DNA from: JBBRVW01 sp963784645
GTDB lineage: Bacteria; Actinomycetota; Actinomycetes; JACCUZ01
Assembly (NCBI GenBank): GCA_963784645.1
Contig: CAWARY010000003.1
Location: 174,046-238,045, forward strand
Reading direction: 5' to 3'
DNA length: 64,000 nt
Numbering within the stretch: position 1 is the first letter of the stretch; each line of letters starts with the position of its first letter. The position numbers and the translations under genes are program-made. This document shows positions 25,858 through 37,047 of the stretch, one piece after another. The notes under the pieces were generated by a model that was not told the origin of the DNA, searched no databases, and was given only the letters and a program-made list of their open reading frames with translations.

Positions 25858-26249
25858 CCGACCCGCAGCCGCCACCCGCTCCGTCGACACCGCCACGTCG
25901 GGTCCGGGTCGTCTCGCCGCGCAGCAGCGCCGCCCGGGTCGCCGCGCACCGACCGGTGCGGCGCGAGATCGACGAGCAGACGATCGTCGGCGACGTCTAC
26001 ATGCGCTCGCTGGTGCGGCTCCAGCTGCGGCTCGCGGTCGGGGTGTGCCTCATCTTCGCGGTGCTGCTCGGCGGTTTCCCGCTGCTGCTGGCTCTGCAGC
26101 CACAGCTGGCCTCGGTGCACGTGCTCGGGCTGCCGCTGCCGTGGCTGCTGCTCGGTGTGCTCGTCTACCCGTCTCTGGTCGTGGCCGCCTGGCTCTACGT
26201 CCGGCAGGCCGAGCGCAACGAGCGCGACTTCGCCGACCTGGTGCAGTGA
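25854..26249 (+). CDS. Small DUF485-like membrane protein
   Basis: 131 aa. A Pro-rich cytoplasmic N-terminus (residues 1-45) precedes two hydrophobic helices (about 60-83 and 95-115) with the short tail RQAERNERDFADLVQ. The size, two helices and place directly before a sodium-solute symporter resemble DUF485 partners of ActP. It overlaps the regulator gene by 4 bp and precedes the symporter by 4 bp, so all are probably one operon. Confidence 0.6.
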   Translation: MTDPQPPPAPSTPPRRVRVVSPRSSAARVAAHRPVRREIDEQTIVGDVYMRSLVRLQLRLAVGVCLIFAVLLGGFPLLLALQPQLASVHVLGLPLPWLLLGVLVYPSLVVAAWLYVRQAERNERDFADLVQ

Positions 26250-26253
26250 GGTC

Positions 26254-28014
26254 GTGAGCGCGGCGTACGGCGTGGCGGCGGTGGCGGTCGTCATCGCGGC
26301 GACCGTGCTGATCGGCACCTTCGCGCTGCGGCTGTCGCGGACCACCAGCGACTTCTACGTCGCGTCCCGCTCGGTGTCGCCGGTGTGGAACGCCTCGGCG
26401 ATCGGCGGCGAGTACCTGTCTGCTGCGTCGTTCCTCGGCGTCGCCGGGCTGATCCTCGCCTACGGCGCCGACATGCTGTGGTTCCCCGTCGGCTACACGG
26501 CCGGCTACCTCGTGCTGCTCGTGCTCGTCGCCGCGCCGCTGCGGCGGTCCGGCGCCTACACGCTGCCCGACTTCGCCGAGGCGCGCACCGAGTCCCTGAC
26601 GGTGCGCCGGATCGCGAGCATCCTCGTCGTCACGATCGGCTGGCTCTACCTGCTGCCGCAGCTGGTCGGCGCCGGACTCACCGTCACGCTCGCCACCGGC
26701 GCGCCCCGCTGGCTCGGCGGCCTGCTCGTCGCGGTGGTCGTCGTCTTCAGCGTCGCCACCGGCGGCATGCGCAGCATCACCTTCGTGCAGGCGTTCCAGT
26801 ACTGGCTGAAGCTGACCGCGCTCGCCGTACCGGTGCTCTTCCTGCTCCTGGCGTGGCAGGCCGACGGGTCCCCGAGCCCGGGCGACGGGGCCGCGACCTT
26901 CCCGGAGCGCACGACCGTGCGGCTCGCCGACGACACCACCTTCGTGGTGCGCACGGCCGTCGAGGTCCGGGTCACCGGTCGGCTGTCGGAAGCGGGATCG
27001 GCGCCCGCGACGTACGACGACCGACAGGTACCGCTCACCCGCGGGACGTGGTCGGCGACCAGCGGCACCCGGTTGACGTTCCCGGCCGGCGCCGTGGTGC
27101 CGCACCTGCGCGGGCTCGAGCCGAGCGCCGGTGCCGAATGGACCCGGCCACTGTCGGGTGCCGGCGGCCGCGACCACCCGCTGTACGCGACGTACTCGCT
27201 GATCCTCGCGCTGTTCTTCGGGACGATGGGCCTGCCGCACGTGCTGGTGCGCTTCTACACGAACCCGGACGGTCGAGCGGCCCGGCGTACGACACTCGTG
27301 GTGCTGTGCCTGCTCGGCGCGTTCTACCTCCTGCCGACGGTCTACGGCGCCCTGGCGCGGGTCTACACGCCCGACCTGCTGCTCACCGGACGCATCGACA
27401 CCGCAGTGCTGCTGCTGCCCGAGCGGCTCGTGGGGGGCACCGGAGGTCAGCTGCTCACCGCGCTCGTCACGGCGGGTGCGTTCGCCGCATTCCTGTCGAC
27501 GTCGTCCGGCCTCACCGTCTCGGTGGCGGGCGTGCTGTCGCAGGACGTGCTGCGCGGGTCGGTGCGTGACTTCCGGCTGGCGGCCGCTCTCGCGGTGACG
27601 GTGCCGTTCGTCCTGTCGCTGGGCGCCGCGTCGCTCAACGTCGCCGACGTGGTGGGGCTCGCGTTCGCGGTCGCGGCGTCGTCGTTCTGCCCGCTGCTGC
27701 TGCTGGGCATCTGGTGGCGGGGGCTCACCGACCTGGGCGCCACCGCGGGGCTGCTCACCGGTGGCGGACTCGCGACCGTGGCCGTGTCGGCCACCATCGC
27801 GGGCGTCGACCGGGACGGGTGGGCCGGCGCCCTGCTCGCCCAGCCCGCGGCGTGGACCGTGCCCATCGCCTTCGCCGTGATGGTGGTGGTGTCGCTCTGC
27901 ACGCCGCACCGGGTGGCACCCGGCGTCGCTCGCACGATGGTGCGGCTGCATGCGCCGGAGTCGGTGGAGCTGCGCGACCGCTCGGCGCCGGCACGGTCGG
28001 CGCGGCAGCCGTGA
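26254..28014 (+). CDS. Sodium:solute symporter (SSS family) with large extracytoplasmic insert
   Basis: A 586-residue cation/carboxylate symporter, ActP-like. The family segments YLSAASFLGVAG, GTMGLPHVLVRFYTNP and SGLTVSVAGVLSQD are visible, with about 13 membrane helices. Between helices near residues 203 and 305 there is a hydrophilic, beta-rich block of about 100 residues (Thr/Val/Arg-rich, DDTTFVVRT). The second symporter of this cluster has only about 50 residues there. GTG 26254 follows the small membrane protein gene. The substrate is inferred to be acetate, pyruvate or a similar monocarboxylate from the cluster. Confidence 0.85.
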   Translation: MSAAYGVAAVAVVIAATVLIGTFALRLSRTTSDFYVASRSVSPVWNASAIGGEYLSAASFLGVAGLILAYGADMLWFPVGYTAGYLVLLVLVAAPLRRSGAYTLPDFAEARTESLTVRRIASILVVTIGWLYLLPQLVGAGLTVTLATGAPRWLGGLLVAVVVVFSVATGGMRSITFVQAFQYWLKLTALAVPVLFLLLAWQADGSPSPGDGAATFPERTTVRLADDTTFVVRTAVEVRVTGRLSEAGSAPATYDDRQVPLTRGTWSATSGTRLTFPAGAVVPHLRGLEPSAGAEWTRPLSGAGGRDHPLYATYSLILALFFGTMGLPHVLVRFYTNPDGRAARRTTLVVLCLLGAFYLLPTVYGALARVYTPDLLLTGRIDTAVLLLPERLVGGTGGQLLTALVTAGAFAAFLSTSSGLTVSVAGVLSQDVLRGSVRDFRLAAALAVTVPFVLSLGAASLNVADVVGLAFAVAASSFCPLLLLGIWWRGLTDLGATAGLLTGGGLATVAVSATIAGVDRDGWAGALLAQPAAWTVPIAFAVMVVVSLCTPHRVAPGVARTMVRLHAPESVELRDRSAPARSARQP

Positions 28015-29267
28015 GCCGGCTCGTCCCGCGGCCGCCGGACCTCGGCGGCCCGTTCTGGCGGCTGTGGTCGTCGTCGACGGTGTCGGCGGCCGGAGACGGC
28101 CTGACGTTCGTCGCGCTCCCGCTGCTCGCCGCGCGGCTCACCCGCGACCCGGCCCAGGTCGCCCTGGTCCAGGCCGCCGAGCAGAGCGCCTGGCTGGTGC
28201 TCGGGCTGGTCAGCGGCGCGCTGGCCGACCGTTGGGACCGGCTGCGCATCATGGCGGTCACCGACCTCGTGCGCTTCGTGCTGTTCGGCGCGTTCGCGGT
28301 CGCGGTCGCCGAGGGGCGGGCCGGTCTCCCGCTCGTCGTCGCTTTCGCCTTCGTGGTCGGAGTCCTCGGCGTCTTCAACCTCAACGCCGCATCGGCCTTC
28401 CTGCCCGCGGTCGTGCAGCGCGACCGGCTGGAGACCGCCAACACCTGGCTGCAGGTCGGCATGACGGTCCCCAGCACGATGCTGGGTCCGCCGATCGGCG
28501 GCGTGCTGTTCGTCGCAGCGGTCTCGCTGCCGTTCACCGTGGACTCGGTGTCGTTCCTCGCGAGCGGGCTGGTCGTCCTGAGCCTCCGGGGCCGGGTGCG
28601 GCTCCCGGCGCGCGCCGAGGCACCGCCACCACTGCGCGCCGCGCTGGCCGAGGGCGTGCGCTACCTCTGGCGCTCGCAGGTCCTGCGCACCCTGTGCCTG
28701 CTGCTCGCGGTCTTCAACGGTGTGAGCGCCGCTGTCCTGGGTGTCCTGGTGCTGGTCGCGACCGACCTGCTCGGCCTCTCGGAGCGGGGCTACGGCCTGC
28801 TGCTCGTCGTGTTCGCGGTGGGCGGCCTGCTCGGGATGGCGGCGTCGTCACGGGTCCGGGCCGCGCTGGGCACCAGCGGCATCGTGGTGATGGTCCTTGC
28901 GGTGCAGGCGGTGGCGATGCTGGCCTTCGGGCTGGCGCCGTCCGTCCCGATGCTCGCGATCACCTCAGCGGCGGCCGGTGCCACCAGCGGCATGTGGAAC
29001 GTCGCGACGATCAGCCTGCGCCAGCGGATCGTGCCGGACGCCCTGCTCGGCCGGGTCACCAGCGCCTACCGGCTGGTCGCGTTCGCCGCGATGCCCGTGG
29101 GCGCCGCCCTCGGCGGCCTGCTGGCCCGCGGCTACGGGCTGGCTGCGCCGTTCAAGGTCGCCGGAGTCCTGCTGGTCGGCTGCACGCTCGCCGCGCTGCG
29201 CTGGCTCCCGCCGTCGGCGGTCGCCGCTGCAGAGGCGACGGCGCCCGGGGCGGCTGCAGACGGCTGA
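28011..29267 (+). CDS. MFS exporter (DHA3 type)
   Basis: 418 aa, 12 predicted membrane helices. It resembles the MFS_3 / enterobactin-exporter-like group (SSSTVSAAGDGLTFVALPLLA at the start; GALADRWDRLRIM between helices 2 and 3, the MFS loop motif). The GTG at 28011 overlaps the symporter gene by GTGA, so it is translated from the same mRNA. Its substrate is unknown, and its presence in a carboxylate uptake cluster is unexplained. Confidence 0.82.
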   Translation: MSRLVPRPPDLGGPFWRLWSSSTVSAAGDGLTFVALPLLAARLTRDPAQVALVQAAEQSAWLVLGLVSGALADRWDRLRIMAVTDLVRFVLFGAFAVAVAEGRAGLPLVVAFAFVVGVLGVFNLNAASAFLPAVVQRDRLETANTWLQVGMTVPSTMLGPPIGGVLFVAAVSLPFTVDSVSFLASGLVVLSLRGRVRLPARAEAPPPLRAALAEGVRYLWRSQVLRTLCLLLAVFNGVSAAVLGVLVLVATDLLGLSERGYGLLLVVFAVGGLLGMAASSRVRAALGTSGIVVMVLAVQAVAMLAFGLAPSVPMLAITSAAAGATSGMWNVATISLRQRIVPDALLGRVTSAYRLVAFAAMPVGAALGGLLARGYGLAAPFKVAGVLLVGCTLAALRWLPPSAVAAAEATAPGAAADG

Positions 29268-29444
29268 GCCGCGTCCGGAGGGCTCCACGCCGAGCGGACG
29301 ACGGGCGGTCGGAGGCTGCCGTTCGCCGCGCAGGACGACCGTTCGTCGCATTCGTCCGCGATGCCCCTTCACCCGGGCGTCACCGGCTCGGAACAGTGCG
29401 GCCGAACGCCGCGCGTCGGCGCGGCCGAGACCGGAGGTCCGTCC

Positions 29445-29792
29445 GTGAGCAGCTCCGTCGAAGGCCATCCCCCGTCCTCAGGGCCCGGCAACGTCTATAC
29501 CGCCGTGCAGGAGTCCGAGCGCTTCCAGGAGCTGCGCCGCAAGCAGCGCAGCTTCATCTTCCCGGTCACCGGGCTCTTCCTCGGCTGGTACTTCCTCTAC
29601 GTCCTGCTCGCCGACTACGCCCACGGCTTCATGTCGAAGTCCGTGTTCGGCAACGTCAACGTCGGCATCGTCCTCGGGCTGCTCCAGTTCGTGTCGACCT
29701 TCGCCATCACGATGCTCTACGTCCGCTTCGCCGACCGCCATCTCGACCCGGTGGCCGAGGAGATCCGGCACGAGATCGAGGGGCCCCTCTGA
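29445..29792 (+). CDS. DUF485 membrane protein, ActP partner
   Basis: A 115-residue DUF485 protein. The conserved segment FQELRRKQRSFIFPVTGLF leads into helix 1 (residues 36-58), and helix 2 (72-95) is followed by YVRFADRHLDPVAEEIR. DUF485 genes lie directly before actP in many bacteria, and the product is thought to assist the symporter. GTG 29445 has GGAGG upstream. Its TGA shares one base with the ATG of actP (TGATG). Confidence 0.88.
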   Translation: MSSSVEGHPPSSGPGNVYTAVQESERFQELRRKQRSFIFPVTGLFLGWYFLYVLLADYAHGFMSKSVFGNVNVGIVLGLLQFVSTFAITMLYVRFADRHLDPVAEEIRHEIEGPL

Positions 29793-31417
29793 TGCCCGCC
29801 CTCGCCGCTGACACGGTCGGCAAGCCCGCCGTCAACATCGCGATCTTCCTGCTGTTCGTGGCGCTCACCCTGGTGATCGTCTACCGCGCCTCGCGCAACA
29901 ACCGGACCGCCTCCGACTACTACGCCGCGGGACGCTCGTTCACCGGCCCGCAGAACGGCATCGCGATCTCCGGCGACTACCTCTCGGCGGCGTCGTTCCT
30001 CGGCATCGCCGGTGCGATCGCCCTCAACGGCTACGACGGCTTCCTCTACTCGATCGGCTTCCTGGTGGCCTGGCTGGTCGCGCTGCTGCTGGTGGCCGAG
30101 ATGCTGCGCAACACCGGCAAGTTCACGATGGCCGACGTGCTGTCGTTCCGGATGCGGCAGAAGCCGGTCCGGACCGCAGCCGCCATCAACACGATGGCGG
30201 TCTCCTTCTTCTACCTGCTGGCGCAGATGGCCGGGGCCGGCGGCCTGGTCGCGCTGCTGCTCGGCATCGACTCCAAGGCCGGGCAGAGCGTCGTGATCGC
30301 CGTGGTCGGCATCATCATGATCGTCTACGTCCTGGTGGGTGGGATGAAGGGCACCACCTGGGTGCAGATCGTCAAGGCGTCGCTGCTCATCGTCGGAGCC
30401 GGCATCATGTTCGTCTGGGTGCTGGGCAAGTACAACTTCAACCTCTCCTCGCTGCTCGGTGACGCGGTCGAGAAGGGCAGCTCGATCGAGCCCGGCAAGG
30501 CGTACGGCGCCACCGGCACCACCAAGCTGGACTTCATCTCACTGTCGATGGCCCTGGTGCTGGGCACCGCCGGCCTGCCGCACGTGCTGATGCGCTTCTA
30601 CACGGTGCCGACCGCGCGGGAGGCCCGCCGCTCGGTGGTCTGGGCGATCTATGTGATCGGCCTCTTCTACCTGTTCACCCTGGTGCTCGGTTACGGCGCG
30701 GCCGCCCTGGTCGGGCCGGAGAAGATCGCCGCCGCGCCCGGCGGGGTGAACTCGGCGGCACCGCTGCTCGCCTTCGAGCTCGGCGGGACGATCCTGCTCG
30801 GCGTGATCGCCGCCGTGGCGTTCGCGACGATCCTCGCCGTCGTCGCCGGCCTCACGATCACGGCGTCCGCGTCGTTCGCGCACGACGTGTACGCGAACGT
30901 GATCCACGCCGGCCGCGAGACGGCCGAGGGCTCCGAGGTACGGGTCGCGCGGATCACCGCCGTCGTGATCGGCGCGGTGTCCATCGTCGGCGGGATCCTG
31001 GCCAACGGGCAGAACATCGCTTTCCTGGTGGCGTTGGCATTCGCCGTCGCCGCGTCGGCGAACCTGCCGACGATCCTCTACTCGCTGTTCTGGAAGCGGT
31101 TCAACACCCGCGGCGCGCTGTGGAGCATGTACGGCGGCCTGATCACGGCGGTCACACTGATCGTCTTCTCCCCGGTGGTCTCCGGCAAGCCGGCGGACCC
31201 GGTCACCGGCAAGAGCGCATCGATGTTCACCGACCCGTCGATCGACTTCCACTGGTTCCCGCTCAGCAACCCGGGGCTCATCTCGATCCCGCTGGCCTTC
31301 CTGCTGGGCTGGCTGGGCACCGTCACCAGCAAGGACGACTACCAGGAGAAGTACGCCGAGATGGAGGTGCGCTCGCTGACCGGGGCCGGCTCGGAGAAGG
31401 CGACGGTCAGCCACTGA
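29792..31417 (+). CDS. actP: Cation/acetate symporter
   Basis: A 541-residue SSS-family permease, ActP type. ASDYYAAGRSFTGPQNG, SGDYLSAASFLGIAGAIAL, GTAGLPHVLMRFYTVP and LTITASASFAHDVYANV are near-identical to the ActP consensus, and about 13 helices are predicted. The coupling to DUF485 upstream and acetyl-CoA synthetase 140 bp downstream makes acetate the best substrate guess. Import would use sodium or proton gradients. Confidence 0.92.
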   Translation: MPALAADTVGKPAVNIAIFLLFVALTLVIVYRASRNNRTASDYYAAGRSFTGPQNGIAISGDYLSAASFLGIAGAIALNGYDGFLYSIGFLVAWLVALLLVAEMLRNTGKFTMADVLSFRMRQKPVRTAAAINTMAVSFFYLLAQMAGAGGLVALLLGIDSKAGQSVVIAVVGIIMIVYVLVGGMKGTTWVQIVKASLLIVGAGIMFVWVLGKYNFNLSSLLGDAVEKGSSIEPGKAYGATGTTKLDFISLSMALVLGTAGLPHVLMRFYTVPTAREARRSVVWAIYVIGLFYLFTLVLGYGAAALVGPEKIAAAPGGVNSAAPLLAFELGGTILLGVIAAVAFATILAVVAGLTITASASFAHDVYANVIHAGRETAEGSEVRVARITAVVIGAVSIVGGILANGQNIAFLVALAFAVAASANLPTILYSLFWKRFNTRGALWSMYGGLITAVTLIVFSPVVSGKPADPVTGKSASMFTDPSIDFHWFPLSNPGLISIPLAFLLGWLGTVTSKDDYQEKYAEMEVRSLTGAGSEKATVSH

Positions 31418-31559
31418 GGGCTGCCGTCCGCAGCACTGACCACCGCCCGGCCGGAGCCGACCGCTCCGGCCGGGCGGTGCCCTGGTCCCGCCGCGGGTGG
31501 CCGGCGCGGGCGGTGGGGTAGGAATGACGGGTCGACCGGTCGAGGCGAAGGAGACAGTC

Positions 31560-33575
<2,016 letters not shown>

Positions 33576-33600
33576 GGCGCGGCACCTCCTCGCCGCTGCA

Positions 33601-33651
33601 TGATCCACAGGGGATCTGTTGGAGAAACTGCCACCGATCCCCTGTGGATCA
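33601..33651. terminator. 16-bp perfect inverted repeat between acs and the HNH pseudogene
   Basis: TGATCCACAGGGGATC (33601-33616) is the exact reverse complement of 33636-33651, with a 19-nt loop. It lies 25 bp after acs, between convergent genes, so it is a bidirectional terminator candidate without a T-run. Its right arm supplies the stop codon of the truncated HNH gene, so it may be an inserted element. Confidence 0.6.
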
Positions 33652-34824
33652 CTGGATGGTGGGGCCGTGGTGGTTCCATTCGGTCTGGTGGTGGGCGTCG
33701 CAGCCGGCGGCCCGGTCGCAGCCGGGGGGCGGTGCAGCCGCGGTCGCGGACGGTGAGTGCCCGTACCTGGGCCAGGCTGAAGGCGCGTCGGGTGCGGCCG
33801 AGGTCGAGGACCTCGGACGGTCCGCCGAGGACGACCGGGGTGATGCCGGCGGTGCAGGCGAGCCGGCGGAGCTCGGCGGCGGACAGGGTGCCGCCGGTGT
33901 CGAGCAGCCCGGCGCCGGTGAGGTTGTTGCGCAGCGCGTCGAGGGTGGTGGTGACGTTGAGGTGCACGTGCACCTGGGTCGCGGCCTGGTCGTCCTCGCC
34001 GCTGCCGCCGCTGCCGATGCTGCCGCTGCTGAGCCCGGCGCGCAGGGTGTCGGCGAGGTGGTCGCCGCGGCGCTGGTCGCGGGGCCGGTCGTCCTCGAAC
34101 CCGTCGCTGCCGGAGTGCGGTCGGTCGGCCTGCGTGAGCCAGGCGGTCAGGACGGGGACGTCGACCGGTCGGTGGTGAACCGACCGGTCAGCGCGCCGTC
34201 GGGGCGGCGTTTCACGATGAGGCTGTTCGTGTCCGCGCGCTGCGCGGCGGCCTCGGCGGCCGCGAGCTCACGGGCGACCTGCTCGGCGGCGTCGGCGGGG
34301 TCGTCGGCCGAAGGGGTGCGGGTGAGCTGCTCGACCAGGTGCAGGGCGACGGTGGCCAGCTCTCGTGGGCCGAGCACGCCAGCCTGGTCCAGGAGTAGGT
34401 CGATTCGCCTGCTCGCGCTCAACCGGGTCGACCCGCTCGAGCCGGTCGACGGCGTCCAGGGCGGTCACGACGACGGTGGCCTGCTCGGGGGTCAGCCGGC
34501 CCTCGGCCAGCGCGGCGCTGGCGGCTGGTTGGGTCGCGAGCGCCTCGGCCTGCGCGACCCGGCCCTGCGCCTCCCGTGGGAGAGCCGGAACCGGTCCTGC
34601 AGCCAGCGCTCGGTGGACAGGGACCGGGTGCGGTCCTTCAGCGACCGCAGGTCGGCCTCGTGCACCAGCTCGGCGCGGCGGGCGACCAGCCGGGCCTCGG
34701 CCGTCTCGAGGTCGGCCAGCGCGGTCTCGACCTCGGCGTCGGACAGCTGCCACGCCGGGTGCTGCGACGACAGGGCCGGCCCGGTCCGGGTGACACCCAA
34801 ACGCTCCACCACCGTCGAACACAT
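33649..34824 (-). pseudogene. DUF222/HNH endonuclease (13E12 repeat family), multiply frameshifted and truncated
   Basis: Pieces of one protein appear in successive minus-strand frames. The N-terminus starts at ATG 34824 and carries the DUF222 helices (RRAELVHEADLRSLKDRTRS). A frame change near 34575 gives EAQGRVAQAEALA and LTPEQATVVVTALDAV. Another near 34415 gives LGPRELATVALHLVEQL, and one near 34165 leads to AWLTQADRPHS. Near 33720 (C6 run) the HNH segment GCDRAAGCDAHHQTEWNHH follows, ending in a stop at 33649 before the second half of the HNH motif. Four indels plus truncation mean a decayed gene. Such genes are mobile-associated and SOS-controlled in mycobacteria. Confidence 0.8.
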
Positions 34825-34830
34825 GTTCGA
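34815..34830. promoter_or_regulatory. LexA (SOS) box over the start codon of the HNH pseudogene
   Basis: TCGAAC-ACAT-GTTCGA is an exact match to the actinobacterial/mycobacterial SOS box TCGAAC-N4-GTTCGA. The ATG (minus strand, 34822-34824) lies inside it, so bound LexA would block transcription or translation start. Confidence 0.8.
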
Positions 34831-34942
34831 ATCCTAGCGCACGGAAAGGTCCGGCGGAAGGGCGAGAACCGTTGTGGGCAAAGGGATATCGCCATCCACA
34901 GGCGCGACGCCGGAGCGGGATGGGGACTGCAGAGGAGGAAGG

Positions 34943-35536
34943 TCAGCGCTTCACGCGGTAGTCGATGAAGGTGGCGTACGGCGACTGGCGGACGCCGAGG
35001 TGCTCGAGCTCGACCGACTGCGTGAAGCCATCGAAGAGCCGCTTGCCGCCGCCGAGCACGACCGGAGCAACAATGATGCTCAGCTCGTCCACGAGCCCGG
35101 CAGCGAGCGCCTGCCGGATGACGTCGGCGCCGCCCGAGATGCTGACGTCCTTGTCACCGGCCGCGTCGACGGCCCTCGCCACGGCCTCCTCCACGCCGTC
35201 GACGAAGATGAAGGCGCCGCCCTCGGGCTGCTCCTCCGGGCGGTGCGTGACGATGAAGGTCGGCACGCCCCACGGGTTCTGGTCGCCCCAGTGGCCGGCG
35301 GCCTCGTACATCCACCGGCCGGCGACGCTGGCACCCATCCGCGACATCCCGGCGTCCAGCCACGCCTTGTCCTCGCCGGTCGCCTCCGAGAACTGGTGGT
35401 CGTCGTAGGACCACGGGCCGCCGAAGACCCAGTAGTGCAGCCGCTCGCCGCCGACTCCGAGGCCGCCTGCGGGCCCGTCGTCCGGGCCGGTGATGTAGCC
35501 GTCGACCGAGGTGGTGATGCTCGCCGTGACCGTCAT
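34943..35536 (-). CDS. Dihydrofolate reductase-fold protein (RibD C-terminal domain family)
   Basis: A 197-residue single RibD_C/DHFR-like domain. Visible are SVDGYITGPDD at the start, DVSISGGADVIRQALAAGLVDEL (NADPH-binding GG) and IIVAPVVLGGGKRLFDGF, the typical signature. It is likely an NADPH-dependent reductase of unknown substrate; such stand-alone proteins are common in soil actinobacteria. ATG 35536 has GAGAGGAC upstream; a start 18 bp further up is in frame but lacks support. Confidence 0.85.
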   Translation of the reverse strand: MTVTASITTSVDGYITGPDDGPAGGLGVGGERLHYWVFGGPWSYDDHQFSEATGEDKAWLDAGMSRMGASVAGRWMYEAAGHWGDQNPWGVPTFIVTHRPEEQPEGGAFIFVDGVEEAVARAVDAAGDKDVSISGGADVIRQALAAGLVDELSIIVAPVVLGGGKRLFDGFTQSVELEHLGVRQSPYATFIDYRVKR

Positions 35537-35606
35537 GTGTCGTCCTCTCGTCACCCGTGCAGACCGCGCCGCAGCCGCGAACTCATCGGCGTCCTAGTGT
35601 CGCGGG

Positions 35607-36497
35607 ATGCGCCTCGGAGTGGTGGTCCTGCCCGAGGAGCGGTGGGCCGACGCCCGCGCGCAGTGGCAGCAGCTCGACGAGTGGGGCTTCCACTCGGCCT
35701 GGACCTACGACCACCTCGCCTGGCGCACCCTCGCCGACGGACCGTGGTTCGCAACCGTCCCCGTGCTCGCCGCCGCGGCGCTGGCGACCACCACGATCCG
35801 GCTCGGCACGTTCGTGGCGTCGCCGAACTTCCGCCACCCGGTGCCGTTCGCCAAGGAGCTGATGACCCTCGACGACCTCTCCGGCGGCCGGTTCCAGCTG
35901 GGCGTCGGGGCCGGCGGCACCGGCGTCGACGCGACCGTCCTCGGCACCCCCGACCTCACGCCCGGGCAGCGGGTGGAGCGCTTCGGTGAGTTCGTCGGGC
36001 TGCTCGACCGGCTGCTCACGTCGGGCACCACGACCTGGGACGGCGAGTGGTTCACCGCGCACGAGGCACGGATGCTGCCGGGCTGCGTGCAACAGCCGCG
36101 GCTGCCCTTCGTGGTGGCGGCCAACGGACCCCGCGCCATGCGCGTGGTCGCGCGGCACGGCCAGGCCTGGGTGACGACCGGCGTCACCCGACCCGAGGAC
36201 GGCGAGGGCGCGTGGTGGGCGGCGCTGCCCGGCGCGTGCGAGCGGCTGGCCGACGCACTCCGGACCGAGGGCCGCGACCCAACCACGGTCGAGCGGTACC
36301 TCAGCGTCGATTCCTCCGGCGCGTTCGGCCTCGACTCGGTCGAGCACCTGCGCGACGTCCTCGGGCGGGCCGGGGCACTGGGCTTCGACGAGGTCGTCGT
36401 GCACCGGCCGCGTCCCGACGGCGTGTACGCCGGCGACCTCCGTGTGCTCGAGCAGGTGGCCACCGACGTGCTACCCGGCCTCGCCGCGCGGGGATAA
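35607..36497 (+). CDS. Luciferase-like (LLM) F420-dependent oxidoreductase
   Basis: A 296-residue TIM-barrel flavin/F420 oxidoreductase. Start MRLGVVVLPEERW, the TIRLGTFVASPNFRHP strand-loop, DDLSGGRFQLGVGAGG and VVAANGPRAMRVVARHGQAW are typical of actinobacterial LLM proteins that use F420. TAGTGT ends six bases before the ATG, so the mRNA is probably leaderless. The substrate is unknown. The adjacent divergent reductase gene is 70 bp away. Confidence 0.85.
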   Translation: MRLGVVVLPEERWADARAQWQQLDEWGFHSAWTYDHLAWRTLADGPWFATVPVLAAAALATTTIRLGTFVASPNFRHPVPFAKELMTLDDLSGGRFQLGVGAGGTGVDATVLGTPDLTPGQRVERFGEFVGLLDRLLTSGTTTWDGEWFTAHEARMLPGCVQQPRLPFVVAANGPRAMRVVARHGQAWVTTGVTRPEDGEGAWWAALPGACERLADALRTEGRDPTTVERYLSVDSSGAFGLDSVEHLRDVLGRAGALGFDEVVVHRPRPDGVYAGDLRVLEQVATDVLPGLAARG

Positions 36498-36548
36498 CCG
36501 CCGACCGCGCGGTGCATCGGAGGGCGTCCAGGGGGCAGGATGGCCGCC

Positions 36549-36968
36549 ATGACGGACACGAGGAGCACCAGCAGGCCCGGCACCCAGCCCGAGGAGACCC
36601 TCGGGATGCTCTTCGCGAACGCCAGCCGTGACCTGTCCACGCTGGTGCACAGCGAGATCGCCCTCGCCAAGGCCGAGATCCGGGTCGACGTGAAGAACGC
36701 CGCCAAGGGCGGCGCGATGTTCGGCGCTGCGGCCTACCTCGGGATCGTCGCGTCGATCCTGCTGTTCGTCACGATCGCGCTGTTCCTGGCCTGGCTCGGC
36801 CTCGAGGCGTGGCTGGCGTTCCTGATCGTCACGGTGCTGCTCCTCGTGGTCGCCGGCCTCCTCGGCCTCGTCGGCAAGAGGGCCGTGTCGAAGGTCGGGC
36901 CGCCCGAGCGCACGCTGCGCACCAGCAAGGACACGGTGGCCTTCCTCAAGAGCCCGACCTCCGGCTGA
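36549..36968 (+). CDS. Holin-like actinobacterial membrane protein (DUF1469 / Holin-X)
   Basis: A 139-residue protein. LFANASRDLSTLVHSEIALAKAEIRVDVKNAAKGG is the amphipathic helical signature of the family, followed by two membrane helices (residues about 57-80 and 84-108) and a short tail. Despite the name, it is chromosomal and widespread; Rv3669 occupies the same place before ephE. CAGGAT lies seven bases before ATG 36549, favouring it over ATG 36540 and suggesting leaderless transcription. Confidence 0.82.
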   Translation: MTDTRSTSRPGTQPEETLGMLFANASRDLSTLVHSEIALAKAEIRVDVKNAAKGGAMFGAAAYLGIVASILLFVTIALFLAWLGLEAWLAFLIVTVLLLVVAGLLGLVGKRAVSKVGPPERTLRTSKDTVAFLKSPTSG

Positions 36969-37047
36969 GCTCCCGCCGAGCACGGCAGACCAGCCGGCCG
37001 CCCGCCGGGCGCCGTACCGCCCGGACACCCGGGTCTGGTCTGATGCC

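Noticed and set aside
36549..36968. Prophage remnant because of the holin-like protein
   Set aside because: No other phage genes are near; this family is a normal chromosomal actinobacterial protein with conserved neighbours.
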